A DNA stretch of 64,000 nucleotides, taken from assembly GCA_947095585.1 (NCBI GenBank), contig OX352763.1:49680481-49744480 (forward strand). The letters are read 5' to 3'. The DNA comes from Nephrocerus scutellatus (lineage: Eukaryota > Arthropoda > Insecta > Diptera > Pipunculidae). Positions 21,180-32,433 of the stretch are shown in pieces (positions within the stretch are counted from its first letter, which is position 1; each line of letters opens with the position of its first letter). The notes under the pieces were generated by a model. That model searched no databases, was not told where the DNA came from, and worked only from the letters and a program-made list of their open reading frames with translations. Both the position numbers and the translations under genes were made by a program.

Positions 21180-23056
21180 TGTTAACGCCAACCGGAATGT
21201 TGGCACTTGTAATAAATTAAAAACACAAAGTCAATGAATTATATTTTAACTTAAACTGTATTCTTCTCTATTTTCTTCGTAGTATAGCCGTGATGTGCAA
21301 TCGGCTGTTATAGCATCTCTCGATGGTAAAGTACCTAAAAAGCAAAATACATTAATCTTGAAATGAGTATTAACAAACCACTGTATACTTATCTGTATGT
21401 TATTTGAGGCAGTGGAATCATCGGGCGATGGTCCGACAGCATATTGCCAGGCTGGTAACTATTGTAACTAGAATTAAATAACTATAATTATACAATTGTA
21501 TTTATAAATAATAATTTAATTGTCGTAGTAGTCGGTCGTTTTTCGGAATTAAATTTTTAATTTTTTTATTATTTCTTTTTAAATCATATAAATTTAAAAG
21601 AAAAGAATCAAATTTCAAATCATCATGAAATGCCTGAATTGGAGGAGGTTGCGAGGAACCGCAGAGAATCATGAAGAGCTCAATTTGAGTCAAGATTTTT
21701 CGCTCATCCTTGATGTGGTGTTTGGCGTTGGAGATTATCGGATCGATAGTTGTGCGTGCCTTTTTCTTTTGTTAGGCCTGGTACTCCAAACGAATCCGGT
21801 ACAATTAACTGTCGAGTTGTGGGTATTCAAGAAAGAAGTCAGCTAGTTCCCGAAAGGCCGAATTATTCAATAGAGGCTTTAAGAATTTTGAAGGCTCACG
21901 TTTGTCATTTTTTTTTGTAATATTTTCTTGGTCAAGGTTTTTTGTAGTTTTCCTTGACCATGATCCATTCATTAAAGCATTTGGACTCGAGTCGCTTTAG
22001 TTTCGTGAACGTTTTTTTCCGTATTGCTTTTTTCAATAAATCAGGGAGAATTTCGAGAAAATAATATTGAAACCGGCTACAAACGTGAGAAATGTGATAT
22101 ATTGTAAATCATATTTCTCCGATTTAATTCTTAATTTTAATAAAGGGCTTAGCCCACCTTATTGCCGTGGCGCAAGTCATTCAGGGAGTATTCCCTTGAC
22201 AATAAGTCATACATGAAAAAAAAAGAAGATATTATTCAATAATTATATTTACTTGCCACATAAATCCGGGCAACCATGATGTTTATATCCAAACGTCATT
22301 TGCCGTCGATAATGTAGTTCACGTTTGACAGAACTGCGCAAGGGTTTCCATCATGAATTATTGTAACGAAATTCAACCGTTGCGTTGTTCATGTCAAACG
22401 ACTGTTTTGGAATGGAAAATAACGTTATTTTTGATTGGGTGTGTGGAAGGTATTTTTTTATTAGGCTAAATTGTAATGTCATGCAAGCAAGTTGTGCTTG
22501 CAGTAAATAACTTCAATAAATATTTTATTATAATTATAATTTATATCTTCGAATTAATTAATGAGAAAAAAATTAGTAAATATTGCTCACACTATAATCA
22601 AGTTGTTGATTTGGTGTTATTATTTTTTGGTTTGGTGTGGTTCATACGTGCACCAAGTGGTTTTCTGTGCGACATTCATTCGCGAAATAGAGCGCTATCG
22701 TATCAAATACGGTTGCAACTGGGAACTCGCCATCTTGTGCGCATCGTTAAGTTCTGTTGGCTGTACACCATTCACCGGATCAGTAGCGGCAAACACGCGA
22801 TCGAAAAAAATAAGTGCGTGCACACATTACAGGCCACCCCATTATCCACTTGGGTGAATTTTACGAGCGCCTACAGGATCATCATAAAACATAGCGTCAG
22901 TATCAAATCGCAAAAACCACCACGCCATAACCTTAAACAGTAAACCACTTATCGTCGTGTCATTACTGTGAGTGTACTGAAAAGTAGTTTGCTTCGAAAG
23001 CAATTTTAGCGTCACCCATTTGGCCGCACCTGATTACCTGACTACAACAAATAATC
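21180..23056 (+). repeat. BEL 3' LTR, with a 717-bp insertion
   Basis: It starts TGTTAACGCC and matches the 5' LTR along both of its halves. It contains the uninterrupted CTTG site that proves where element A entered the 5' copy. Upstream, AAGGCTGCGGGTA may be the polypurine tract. Confidence 0.85.
21511..22227 (+). mobile_element. 717-bp insertion with A-rich tail in BEL 3' LTR, possible LINE/SINE fragment
   Basis: It is absent from the 5' LTR, where TATAAATA is followed directly by GATATTATTC. It ends in ACATGAAAAAAAAAAGAA on the + strand, which suggests retroposition of a 5'-truncated non-LTR element. No coding domain was recognised and no clear target duplication was seen. Confidence 0.45.
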
Positions 23057-23582
23057 ATTAACAAATCTTCGAGCAGCCAGGTCAACCATTTTTCACGTAT
23101 TTTCAATATCTGTGTTGTGTAGGAACCGTCCGAATTTTTAGAAAAATGCCAAGCGGAGCCGCTGTAGTGAAATTGGTGAAGAAAGTTCATGAGAAAAGCT
23201 TGCTATTGGATAACAGAAACGATCCCCGAGATTTTTGTAATGGGGTGCCATTAAGGATAGATGTTATACGGATAATCCAGAGATAATTTCAGCACAAAAC
23301 TTGATTCGCAGGATGGCTTACTGTAATTCCAGCAGAGGGAGCCACATGAAAGAAATTGTTTATCATTCCTAAATCTCCAACCTTCACAATACCATAAAAT
23401 TTCCAAAATAAATTGATATATACTCATTTTATAGCTTTTTTAAAAACAAACTATTAAATTGCCCAGCATTTAAAACGACCAAGAATAAATATTTTTAATT
23501 TGTTAGATTTGGCATATTTGACCCATTTACACAAACAATAATAATAAAAAATCAACCCATAATTTATATAAATTCTCTAAAA
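23057..23582. other. Unassigned sequence with a 46-codon ORF
   Basis: A plus-strand ORF at 23146-23286 starts MPSGAAVVKLVKKVHEKSLL. Its spacing of hydrophobic and basic residues is faintly like the start of a MADF domain, but it is short and ends early. I see nothing else. Confidence 0.25.
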
Positions 23583-24390
23583 GGAGATACATATGTGTTT
23601 AAAATTTGAAGAAAGTTGGGCTAATTTTAAAAAAATTAACACGGGCACAACTGGGGTCTCAGGACCCGATCACTCCAACGAATTTACCAAAAGTTTTGTC
23701 TATCAGTGATACACATGTGTTCAAAATTTGAAGAAAATTGGAATTTTTAAAAAATTTATATGGGCCGATCAATCCCAAAAATTTACAAAAAATTGTGTCC
23801 ATCAGTGATATGTGTTTAAAATTTGAAGAAAATTGAGCTATTTTTTAAAAAATTTACATGGGCACTCCTCGGGCCTCAGGGCCCCTTCACTTTAAAAAAT
23901 GTTCAAACAATTTTGTCCATCAGTGGTACACATGTGTTTAAAATATGAAGAAAATAGGGCTAGTTTTTTACATCAAATTTTGTCCTTCGGAGATACGTAT
24001 GTGTGTAAAATTTGAAGAAAATCGGGTTAATTTTTTTAAAAAATTTGTGTGTGGCTTCAAGACCGCGGGGCCCGAGGTCTCCAAAATTTCTACAAAACGT
24101 GTTATCCATCGGAGATACACATCTATATATATAAAAATCTCGTGTCTGTATATAAAATTTGAAGAAAATCGGGTTAATTTTTTTAAAAACTTTGTATGGG
24201 GCCTCACGGGGTCTCCAAATTTTTTACAAAAAGTGTTGTCCATCGGAGATACTGATGTAAATAAAAAATGAAGAAAATCGAGTTTTTTAAAAAATTTGTA
24301 CTGGGCACCCCATGACCCCGTGGCCCGGGGTCTCCAGAATTTTTACAAAAAGTGCTATCCATCAGAGATACACATCTATATATATAAAAA
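23583..24390. repeat. Array of ~125-bp GC-boxed repeat (array 1)
   Basis: Diverged tandem units share GGAGATACACATGTGT, then AAAATTTGAAGAAAATCGGG, then a T/A-rich spacer, ATTTGTATGGG, and a GC box of the GGGGCCCGATCACT type, ending TTTACAAAAAGTGTTGTCC. About six units are present here, several truncated. The short ORFs on both strands are shadows of the repeat. The same family recurs in seven other places up to 35640. Confidence 0.75.
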
Positions 24391-24530
24391 TCTCGTGTCA
24401 CGGTGTTTGTCCTCCCACTGCTCCGAGACGGCTCGACCGATTTTTATGAAATTGTTTTTATATATTTGGTAGTAGGTATGAGAATAGGTCGTAAAGTATA
24501 TTTCATATCGCAAGGTGATTATGGTGTCCC
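24373..24530. mobile_element. Possible Helitron-like terminal segment
   Basis: TCTATATATATAAAAATCTC, followed by GTGTCACGGTGTTTGTCC and a GACGGCTCGACCGATTTTTA stretch, resembles the 5' ends of insect Helitrons, which begin with TC and an AT run. A shorter copy of the start lies at 24122. No Rep/helicase and no hairpin-CTRR 3' end was identified, so this is only a candidate. Confidence 0.3.
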
Positions 24531-24769
24531 TACCCAGAAAAATATTTGAGAACAGCTGGACTGATTTGGCTAATTTTTATTTTATAATGTTCGCCATATT
24601 CCGAATGAGGTTTTTGCGATAAAAAAATAGAAAAGTTACCTGAAAAATTGTAAAATTCGGGAACAACTGAAAGTGCTGTTTTCCATTTTTGTATGAGCTC
24701 GCGACCATAGCTCACGATTCGAACGATGGTTATTCGTAATTCTTTTTTTGTCCCTCCCAAAATAAACCC

Positions 24770-25075
24770 AAAAAACCCCTAAAAGATCACAAAAAAAACT
24801 CCTAAAAGTCCCACTAAAGACCTCAAAATAAACCCAAAAGACCCCCAAAATAAACCCAAAAGACCCTCAAAGGACCTCCAACAGACTCACAAAAGACCCC
24901 CAAAAGTCATCAAAAGACCCCAAAATACCGTCAATGGACCCTCAAAGAACCTCCAAAAGACCCTCAAAATAACCAAAAAGACCCTCAAAGGACCTCCGAA
25001 AGACCCACAAAAGACCCTTAAAAGACTTCCTATATACCCTCAAAAGTTCTCCAGAGGACTCTCAAAAGCCCATAC
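24770..25075. repeat. Degenerate short tandem repeat of the AAAGACCCTCAA type
   Basis: Imperfect repeats of roughly 11-13 bases are built from AAAAGACCC, CTCAAAGGACCTCC and AAAATAAACCC modules. The stretch is one-sidedly C/A-rich on the + strand and non-coding. Confidence 0.6.
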
Positions 25076-25439
25076 CGAATTTAATACAAATCGGTAGAGA
25101 AATGAAGTAGTTCCCAAAATTAAAAATGTAACACACTAATGTGACCAATACTGTGACTCAAAATCGCAAAACAAAATTATTTTTGATACCGTACTCATCC
25201 TAACCGCCGATAAAGTAGTTTCACTTACAAAAATGTCGTATATCATAAAGCATTGCAATGAACGAAATAGTGATGTTCATGCAAATAATCAAAACAAACA
25301 AGTGCTTTGATTCAATTCGAAATCGAAATGTAAATAAAACACATTGAGATTTATTGTGATATTAAATTTAATATAAGAAAATAGGTTTGACCAACGATCA
25401 CAAACAAATTTATTTAAAGTACAACAACGTCTGTGTTGG
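25076..25439. other. No gene seen
   Basis: AT-rich sequence without a recognisable element. The 105-codon minus-strand frame that crosses into array 2 is not gene-like. Confidence 0.4.
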
Positions 25440-25910
25440 GTCAGCGTATGTGTATGTATAATTTGAAGAAATCGGATTAATTTTTTAAAAAAATTTGTAT
25501 GGGCCCACACGACCCCGGGGTCACCACAATTTTTACAAAAAGAGATACAAGAGATAAAAGAGATAGGAGCCCCCGACCTTGGGGCCCGATCACTTACAAA
25601 TTTCAATAGGAAGTACTATCATCGGAGATACACATGTGTTGAAAATTTGAAGAAAATCGGGTTAATTTTAAAAAAATGTATATGGGTCTCAGGGCTCTCA
25701 GACCCTCAGGGCCCGGTCACTCCATCGGAAATACACATGTGCTTAAAATTTAAAAAAAAAAATTATGGGTACCCCTCGGGCCTCAGCGCCCGTTCACTCA
25801 AAAAATTTTAAAAAAAATTTTTTCTATCTGAAATACCGATGTGTTTAAAATTTGAAGAAAATCGGTTTTTTTTTAAAAAATATGTATGCGGCATCACGAC
25901 CCCGGGGCCT
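25440..25910. repeat. GC-boxed ~125-bp repeat (array 2)
   Basis: Four diverged units of the family described at 23583, with GACCCCGGGG, GGGGCCCGATCACT and GGGCCCGGTCACT boxes. One interval contains an AGAGATA run. Confidence 0.7.
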
Positions 25911-26809
25911 GGGTACGGTAAAAAAATGCTACGTATGTACACCTTTTTTCTGTTTCCCATTAAGCAAGCCAGACTACACTCAAATACTTTTGGCAACAGA
26001 CCACTGCAATTTCTCTTGATTATGTGTAGTTTTATTTTTATTTGAAATACACGTTGCGTTTCGTTTATCATTTAAACAAACGTACCTATTGTACTTGAAA
26101 GCTTATAATGGAAGACAGGCTGTAATTTAGCCATATCATCAGTTACTCGTGAATAAAAATTCACCCGAATATTTTTTATTCACCCGAGAAATTTTAGCTT
26201 ATCGGTAGATCCGCCAGAATTACGTTTCCCTTCGAAATCAGCTGTTGCAATTCGAAGTTCCATCTGCTCTTCAAAAATAAGCAAAGAAAAAAGAAAAAAA
26301 TTGATAATTTTAAAAAAATTAACGATGCACAGTGTTCAGTCAACAACTGTTGACCTTGATTCAATGCAATCAAAGTATTGCCACCAGCAACACACACACT
26401 CCGCTCCGTTGCGATGTAGTCTGATGGCATATTTGCTAATGCAAATAAACACAGCAACGACGAGCAGCAGCAACATTGTCAACTCTGTGAATACATCGCG
26501 GATACTTATCGCAGTTGCCGGCGTAGGAACTTTCATGGTGGTGTATAGCTGGATAGCAAAGGCATGGGCCTGGTATCAGCTACTCGACGCTATACACGTC
26601 TGGAAGTTGTGATGACGCAGCAGCTTGGCGTCACAGGCGATGGTGGTGATGGTGGCGAGGCGAACTTTCGTTTCCGACGATTCAGCCGTCGTAGCTCGGA
26701 GCAGCGCGGATACACTTGGTGTTAATTTGGAACTTAATAAAATCGTTAGCCTTTGTTAGTGTGTAATTGTATAAATAATAATAGAGTAAATTTTGTGCAA
26801 ATAAAACAA
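25911..26809. other. Unassigned unique sequence with a 95-codon ORF
   Basis: A plus-strand ORF from ATG 26324 to 26612 has a hydrophobic stretch ILIAVAGVGTFMVVYSWIA near its C-terminus and a Gln/His/Ser-rich N-terminus. It resembles no family I know. A GTCAACAACTGTTGAC palindrome lies near 26338-26353. The segment is bounded by repeat arrays on both sides and may itself be a mobile or LTR fragment. Confidence 0.25.
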
Positions 26810-27290
26810 AAAGTTTTGTCCATCGAAGGTACACATGTGTTTAAAATTGGAAGAAAATGGAGGTAATTTTTAAAAAATTTATATGGGCACCCCTCGGGCC
26901 TCAGGACCCGATCACTTTAAAAAATTTACAAACAACTTTGTCCATCAGTGATACACATGTGTTTAAAATTTGAAAAAAATCTGGCTAATTTTATACAAAA
27001 AAAGTTGTCCTTCGGAGATACATACGTGTATAAAATTTGCAGAAAATCGGGTTAATTTTTCTAAAAAAAATTGTATGGGGATTCACGACTCCGGGGCCCG
27101 GAGTCTCTAATTTTTTTAAATTTAAAGAATATTGGGGTAATTTTCAAAAAATTTATATGGGCCCTAAATTTTAATAGAAAGTGTTGTTTCCGGAAATACA
27201 CATATGTTCAATTAAATCGGGCTTTGGGACGTGAGTTAAAATTTAACACAAGATTCCACGACACACAAACAAACAGACAGGGCTCGTGAA
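26810..27290. repeat. GC-boxed ~125-bp repeat (array 3)
   Basis: Four units, ending with a CACACAAACAAACAGACAGG segment and TGAAGTTAATATAGA. A comparable tail (CCAGCCAGCCAC ... GAAGTTAA) closes arrays 5, 7 and 8, so it looks like the regular end of the array. 27291-27529 is AT-rich and holds nothing I recognise. Confidence 0.7.
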
Positions 27291-27529
27291 GTTAATATAG
27301 AGAAATTAAAAATAAATTATATAAATTGATATAAATATAATCCCCGGTTTTAGATCAATACCTTCCACCAATGTCACAGTATTTTTTATATATTGTTACG
27401 AAATAAAGTCTTTCGAGGATTTTGCAAATAAAACACAACACAAGTTTATTAATTTACAAATAATAACTTTAATTTACAAACAGTAAAAAAACAACCCATA
27501 AAAATTAAAATTTTTCATGAAAATTCTCT

Positions 27530-27830
27530 AAAAGGAGATACATATGTGTGCAAAGTTTGAACCGGGTAAATTTGAAAAAAAAAATAATAATATTAGAGCC
27601 CCTTTATTCAAAATGTTTACAAAAATGGTTGTCACCGGAGATACAAATGTGTAAAAATTTTTGTATGGGAGCCCCCGACTTTGGGGCCCGATCACTTCCG
27701 AATTTCAATAGGAATGGTTGACATTGGAGATACATACGTGTTCAAAATTTGAAGAAACTCGGGTCAATTTTGTAAAATATATTATGGAAGCCCCCTGAAC
27801 CCGGGGCCCGAGGGGCTCCAAATATATTTT
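27530..27830. repeat. GC-boxed ~125-bp repeat (array 4)
   Basis: Two to three units, opening CTCTAAAAGGAGATACATATGTGT as array 1 does and closing with CCCGGGGCCCGAGGGGC. Confidence 0.65.
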
Positions 27831-28429
27831 TATTTATTTTTTTACTTTTTTTTATTTATATATATATTAGCTGACCCGACAGACGTTGTCCTGTCCCACT
27901 TTCAATAAATTTGTTTGAGATCGTTTTGTGAACTTGTGAAAAGCTATTTGTTTTGCGATATCGCGTCACAGTATTAGTCACATCAGTATTAGCAGAAATA
28001 CCCGGCATTTCCCGGCTGTCCCATCCCACTGAAAATCATGGAATAGGTAGATAGATTGAAATGGAAGATAAAACTAAAGGGACGCCCCCTTTTTTGTGTT
28101 TTTTTTTGCTTGGGGAATTGACAGAAAAATTTTTGTTTATTAATATAAAAGCTGGTTTCAGAAAACTTCGTCGTCGTCAGCCCTGTCGAGTATGAGGGAA
28201 AAACCGAAAATAAACGCGTAAGTGTTTATATATATATATATATAATATAAATACTAATCTAATTTTGCCGTAAATTGTTACGTTAATCCAAAGAAAGAAA
28301 AAAACTTCTTACTATAAAAGGGAAAAGTATTAAATACTTACCTATTTTTTGTTTATTGGAAAAAAAAGATAGATAACTTGTGTCAATTTTTTTAATGATT
28401 TAGTGGGAAAATCCTTACTATAAAGACCA
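27831..28429 (+). other. Upstream part of gypsy relic B' (probable LTR remnant)
   Basis: It contains the splice-bounded cassette at 28162-28217 that B LTRs also carry, a (TA)n run near 28228-28246, and a fragment (about 28295-28425) similar to the LTR-like repeats of element C near 35640 and 40560. It is directly followed by gag homology, so it is probably the remains of a 5' LTR and leader. Its ends are not defined. Confidence 0.4.
28162..28217 (+). promoter_or_regulatory. Splice-bounded 56-nt cassette, copy in B' 5' region
   Basis: The cassette is preceded by GCTGGTTTCAG and followed by GTAAGTG. It starts AAAACTTCGTCGTCGTCAGC and contains an ATG. It is the same layout as in four other LTR copies. 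Confidence 0.5.
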
Positions 28430-29300
28430 CCTTCAACTTGATGGTTCACCCGAAGGATTAGTTGTTGACAACTTCATTTATCAAGTTTATTCGTTAACAC
28501 AGCAAAGTCTGGACGGAAATTTTGGTCTACTATGCAGAAACGCACATGTTTTGTTTAAAGGTTTTGGAAATTTCACAGATCTCAACCGTATTTTACATGG
28601 GATGGTTTGGTCGATCAGTTACGTCAACAATATAAAGTCGATCTGATTACGATATTCGCGAATCTCGTCGAGGCCGATTTGACGATTTTTATGATTCCAT
28701 TGCCAGACTTACTGAACGATTACGATAACCCATAGCTGAATCAGATTTGGTGGAAATCTTGATAAGAAATTTCCGGCCTGACGTGCTCATGAGATCTTAC
28801 ATCCGTTTACGCCCTGCGCAAAGCTGTCTAATGACGCGAACGATTTTTGAATAAAGTTTATCGTAATTTCCCACCTGTACGAACGACTTATCCTAGACGT
28901 CAAGTGGCTGAGTTTATCCCAACGACTGGAGAAAACGCTCACCTGTGGACAATTTCACCGGGTCCGAATTTTCCCGTTAGCTTAGACAATTGATATTGAG
29001 GGCCACAGTTTTGATGTGTGTCTTGAGCCACGTCGAACATTCTGTTATGGCTGTGGTGCAACGAATACATATAAGCCTAACTTTAGACATTGTATCCAAA
29101 AGGGAAATGTGCCGAGGGGTGTGAACAAAACCACCAGCTCACACAGACGTCATTAGTAAACCCTCTTAGTTTAGACGATGCTATTAAACAGAAACTTTTA
29201 TCACCCAAGATGTGCATTCTGATAAAAGAACAATCATCTTCGGACGAAGATTCGTTAAACGTAGCGACTAATAAAAATTTATATCAAATTAGACCTTATT
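28430..29300 (+). pseudogene. Gypsy relic B' gag and gag-pol junction
   Basis: It is homologous to gag of element B. LQLDGSPEGLVVDNFIYQV matches LQFDGSSEGLAVDNFLFQV of B. SLDGNFGLLCRNAHVLFKG follows, then a frameshifted middle, the zinc-knuckle region (GHSFDVCLEP, CYGCGATNTYKPN around 28995-29085), and the start of the pol frame (GKCAEGCEQNHQLTQTSLV). Many stops are present. Confidence 0.75.
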
Positions 29301-29439
29301 ATCTCCGTGTCAAGGAATATGAATATGTAACTGGACCTTATAGGACCATTTCCGAGATCGAAATCTGGACATATTGGATTACTGATTGTTCTAGACCATT
29401 TCACCAAGTTTCATTTTCTATTACCACTTAAAAAGTTCG

Positions 29440-30049
29440 TTGCGAAACCCAGCTGTTAGCAACGTATTTGATTGAGCACAACTTTACAGCACTTTAATCG
29501 CCACAAGCGAATGTGTCTGAGTGGGTTAATAGATCGCTTATTGCTGCTATTCGGACTTTTATCTGTAACGACCAGTCTGAATGGGATGTTAATCTCTGAC
29601 ACATAAGTTGCTCACTACGAAGCTCGGTGCATACCTACACGGGATTTTCACCTTATTTCTTGACTTTTGGTCAGAACATGATCGTACACGGGGAAAGCTA
29701 TAAACTGTTACGTAACTTGGAAATGCTGGAACCGCCGGATACCTTTATATATCAAGAGGACGGGCTAGTACAGGTGCGTGTCAAGGCCAAGCAGAATATG
29801 GAGAATGCCTATGACCTAAATGAACGCATTTACAACACTCGAACAAGACACATAGATTTTCGGGAGGGCCAAGAAATATATCGTCGTAACTTCGCTCAGA
29901 GCAATTGGCAGAAAGGGTTTCACGCCAAACTGGCGCCTACTTTTATGAAAGCTCGAATAAAGAAAAAGCTGGAAAAATGTTATTATGATCTGGAAGATGT
30001 GCGAGGCAAAGCTATAGGTACATTTCATGCTAAGGATATGAAACAGTGA
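29440..30049 (+). pseudogene. Gypsy relic B' integrase C-terminal half
   Basis: An open stretch (29627-30049) reads TGFSPYFLTFGQNMIVHGES and GQEIYRRNFAQSNWQKGF and ends GKAIGTFHAKDMKQ, nearly the same as element B integrase. The upstream part retains an eroded core in broken frames. Protease, RT and RNase H are entirely missing between 29300 and 29400, so this is a large internal deletion derivative. Confidence 0.78.
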
Positions 30050-30339
30050 AATTCGCTCTCGTTGTACTTGTCGCCTTTTTCAGTCCTCTCGCTGTTCTTG
30101 GTTCCAATGCAGAAATTTTTCCGCAAAAACATGCAATGGACAAATAATTAAGTAAATAAGTAAGTAAATTGAATTAAGCCTAAAACATGTATGTCTCGTT
30201 TCATTTCCTGGGTTCATTTGTGCGTGACCTAAGATTTCTCTCTCTCTCTCTCTCCACCACCAAAACCATGTCGACTGCGCAGCACACACCGCACACAGTC
30301 ATTAACAAGAACGACGGTATCTGATGCTACTGTAAGAAA

Positions 30340-31045
30340 TTAAAAAAATGTATAAGGGCCTTGCGGCCGAACCCGGGGCCCGATCACTACCAAATTTTAG
30401 AAAAAGTATTGTTTATTGGGTATACACATGTGTGTAAAATTTGAAAAAAATCGGGTAATTTTGATTTTAAATTTGTATGGGAGCCCCACGAACCCGGGGC
30501 CCGATCACTTCTAAATTTTAAAAGATAGTATTGTTACTGGAAATACACATGTGTACAAAATTTCAGGAATTTCAGGGGTTTTAGGAAGTGCGTTAAAAAT
30601 AGATAATTAAAAAAAAAATTTGTATGGGAGCCCCCCGACCCCGGGGCCCGATCGCTTCAAAAAATTTACAAAAAGTTTTGTCCATCGGAGATACACATGC
30701 GTATAAAATTTGAAGAAATCGGGAACTTTTTTCATAAAATTTGTATGGGTGCCCCCCTGACCCAGGGGCCCGATCTCTCCAAAATTTTTACAAAAAGTGT
30801 TTTCCAGCGGAGATACACATTTGTATAAAATTTTAAAAAAAACGGGTAAATTTTTTAAAATATTTGTATGGGAGCCCCCCGACCCCAAGGTCCGAGGGGC
30901 CTCAAATTTTAATAGAAAGTATTGTCACCGGAAATATACATTTCAATAAAATCGGGCTATGAGAAGTGGGTTAAAAATTTATCAGAAAATCTGACCAGCA
31001 AGCCACCCAGCCAGCCACGTACACGCGAAGTTAAGCGAGAAACGT
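30340..31045. repeat. GC-boxed ~125-bp repeat (array 5)
   Basis: About five units with clear CCCCCCGACCCCGGGGCCCG boxes, closing with CCAGCAAGCCACCCAGCCAG and GCGAAGTTAAG. It lies inside the LTR-like part of B'. 31046-32068 has no gene, and its short ORFs are not gene-like. Confidence 0.72.
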
Positions 31046-32068
31046 AAGATATGGTAGTGGGAAACCGAAAAAATGTTATATGGATTTTGCTCTTTAGTTG
31101 ATTACTAATACAAAAACATTTGGGATTTTTCTAAGCATGTATCTGTGTATGATCGGAACAGTAGGGCTTGTATGATTTTTTTTCTCATGTACCACGGGTA
31201 CTATTATTTCTTTGTGCGAATGCAAACGACTTGATATACAAGTGTTTTTTTATTTATTGTGCTTTGTTTTTTTATGTATAATCCTGCTGCAGTGTGAAAC
31301 CACGGAAAATGTCCGAATCCCATAAATGTGATGATTTAAAGAAAAAATATAAAATATTCTGAAAAGAAAAAAAAAATGGTGGCTTGAAGACGCTGATCTA
31401 GAAATTGACCACCATTTTGTAAGGTGTGCGACGGCGCTTAATAGAAGCGAGGTCTGCCCGCTCTGATCGTTCTATACCTCACTCAGACATGCTCTGCCTT
31501 AACTTATCAAAAAAATCCTATCTTTCATCTGTAAAGTTAGTGAATTACAAAAAAACCCAACTATAAAATTATTTAACATCAGCAATCAACAGAGGTGTCA
31601 GTCACCAACATCACACGCACACACACCTACCTATATATATATATGTAGGTAGACAACTTGCATAACTTTATGCTATGAATCCTGGAATTGTTGTAATACG
31701 CATAGTTGTGGCATTTATGTTGCACCACCCCCAAGTTTGTTACTCTTCTACATCTTTGCACATACATTCACTTACACCAAACGGATCACTGCGTCGATTT
31801 TAGAGAAATTTAGAATCAATACGGATAGTAACTTTTCTATTCAAAGAAGAAGAGAGAAGAAAGGAAGAGGGCCTTAACCTACTTCACCGAGCACCCGTCA
31901 TCATTGACAGAACGATTTATTTATTTGGTTTCTTCTCTTTTCGTTTGGACTCTAAATATTGTTTTTTTGTTTTGGTTCGTTGTAATGTAAGAATTTTGTT
32001 GTGCAGAAAATCATGGAATAGGTAGAGAGAGTGAAACGGTAGAATTGAAAGAAAAATTTTTGTTTCAG

Positions 32069-32124
32069 AAAACTTCGTCGTCGTCAGCGCTGCCGAGGAT
32101 GAGGGAAACACCGAAAATCAACGC
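32069..32124 (+). promoter_or_regulatory. Splice-bounded 56-nt cassette, duplication copy 1
   Basis: TTTTTGTTTCAG precedes it and GTAAGTG follows. It contains ATGAGGGAAACACCG. Confidence 0.5.
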
Positions 32125-32164
32125 GTAAGTGTTAAAATTAAAATTGTTCGTGTAAATTCTCTAT

Positions 32165-32433
32165 TTGATACACAAAGTGCAAAAGGAGCCTCCTTGATCA
32201 CTCCAAAATTTAAAAAAAAGTGTTTCCATCGGAGATACACATGTCTATAAAATTTAAAAAATTGGGGCTAATTTTTAAAAATTAATATGAAAGCCCCTCG
32301 GCCTTGGGGCCACTTCAAAATTTGTACAAAAGGCGTTGTCCATAGGATTAAACATGTGTGTATACAATTTAAAGAAAATCACATGTGTATAAAATTTGAA
32401 GAAAATCGGGTACTTTTTGTAAAATATTTCTAT
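32165..32433. repeat. GC-boxed ~125-bp repeat (array 6, shortened)
   Basis: It corresponds to array 8 in the second copy of the duplication but lacks about 200 bases present there. Confidence 0.65.

Larger units (their letters stand above)
1177..23056 (+). mobile_element. Degenerate BEL/Pao LTR retrotransposon carrying a nested gypsy insertion
   Basis: Two LTRs starting TGTTAACGCCAACCGG (1177 and 21180) flank a plus-strand pol-like region. The LTR body is about 1.15 kb. The 5' copy is split between 1177-2009 and 16589-16914 by element A. The 3' copy is interrupted by a 717-bp insertion. In order between the LTRs are a CCHC gag fragment, an aspartic protease motif, RT with YVDD, RNase H and integrase, all broken by stops and frameshifts. 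The order and the motifs (GDITKMYRQ, YVDD, SRLELCAALLLA, SPHFGGLWE) match BEL/Pao pol. No clean 5-bp target duplication is visible at the outer edges, and the exact LTR 3' end is uncertain by a few bases. Confidence 0.88.
29905..32433. repeat. Tandem duplication copy 1: B' integrase end plus LTR
   Basis: The copy starts TTGGCAGAAAGGGTTTCACG inside the integrase frame and runs through a TC microsatellite (30237-30255), array 5, the cassette at 32069 and array 6. It ends where the next copy begins with the same TTGGCAGAAAGGG. Confidence 0.8.

Noticed and set aside
26324..26612. 95-codon ORF with a hydrophobic segment, possible membrane protein
   Set aside because: No homology recognised, isolated between repeat arrays, no neighbouring exon or splice context. 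Kept only as an unassigned region.
27865..27905. TAGCTGACCCGACAGACGTT segment as a transposon terminus
   Set aside because: It looks like a common insect repeat end, but I could not find a partner terminus or target duplication.
31917..32111. 64-codon minus-strand ORF repeated at 34733
   Set aside because: Duplicated with the surrounding LTR sequence and antisense to the splice-bounded cassette; a repeat shadow.
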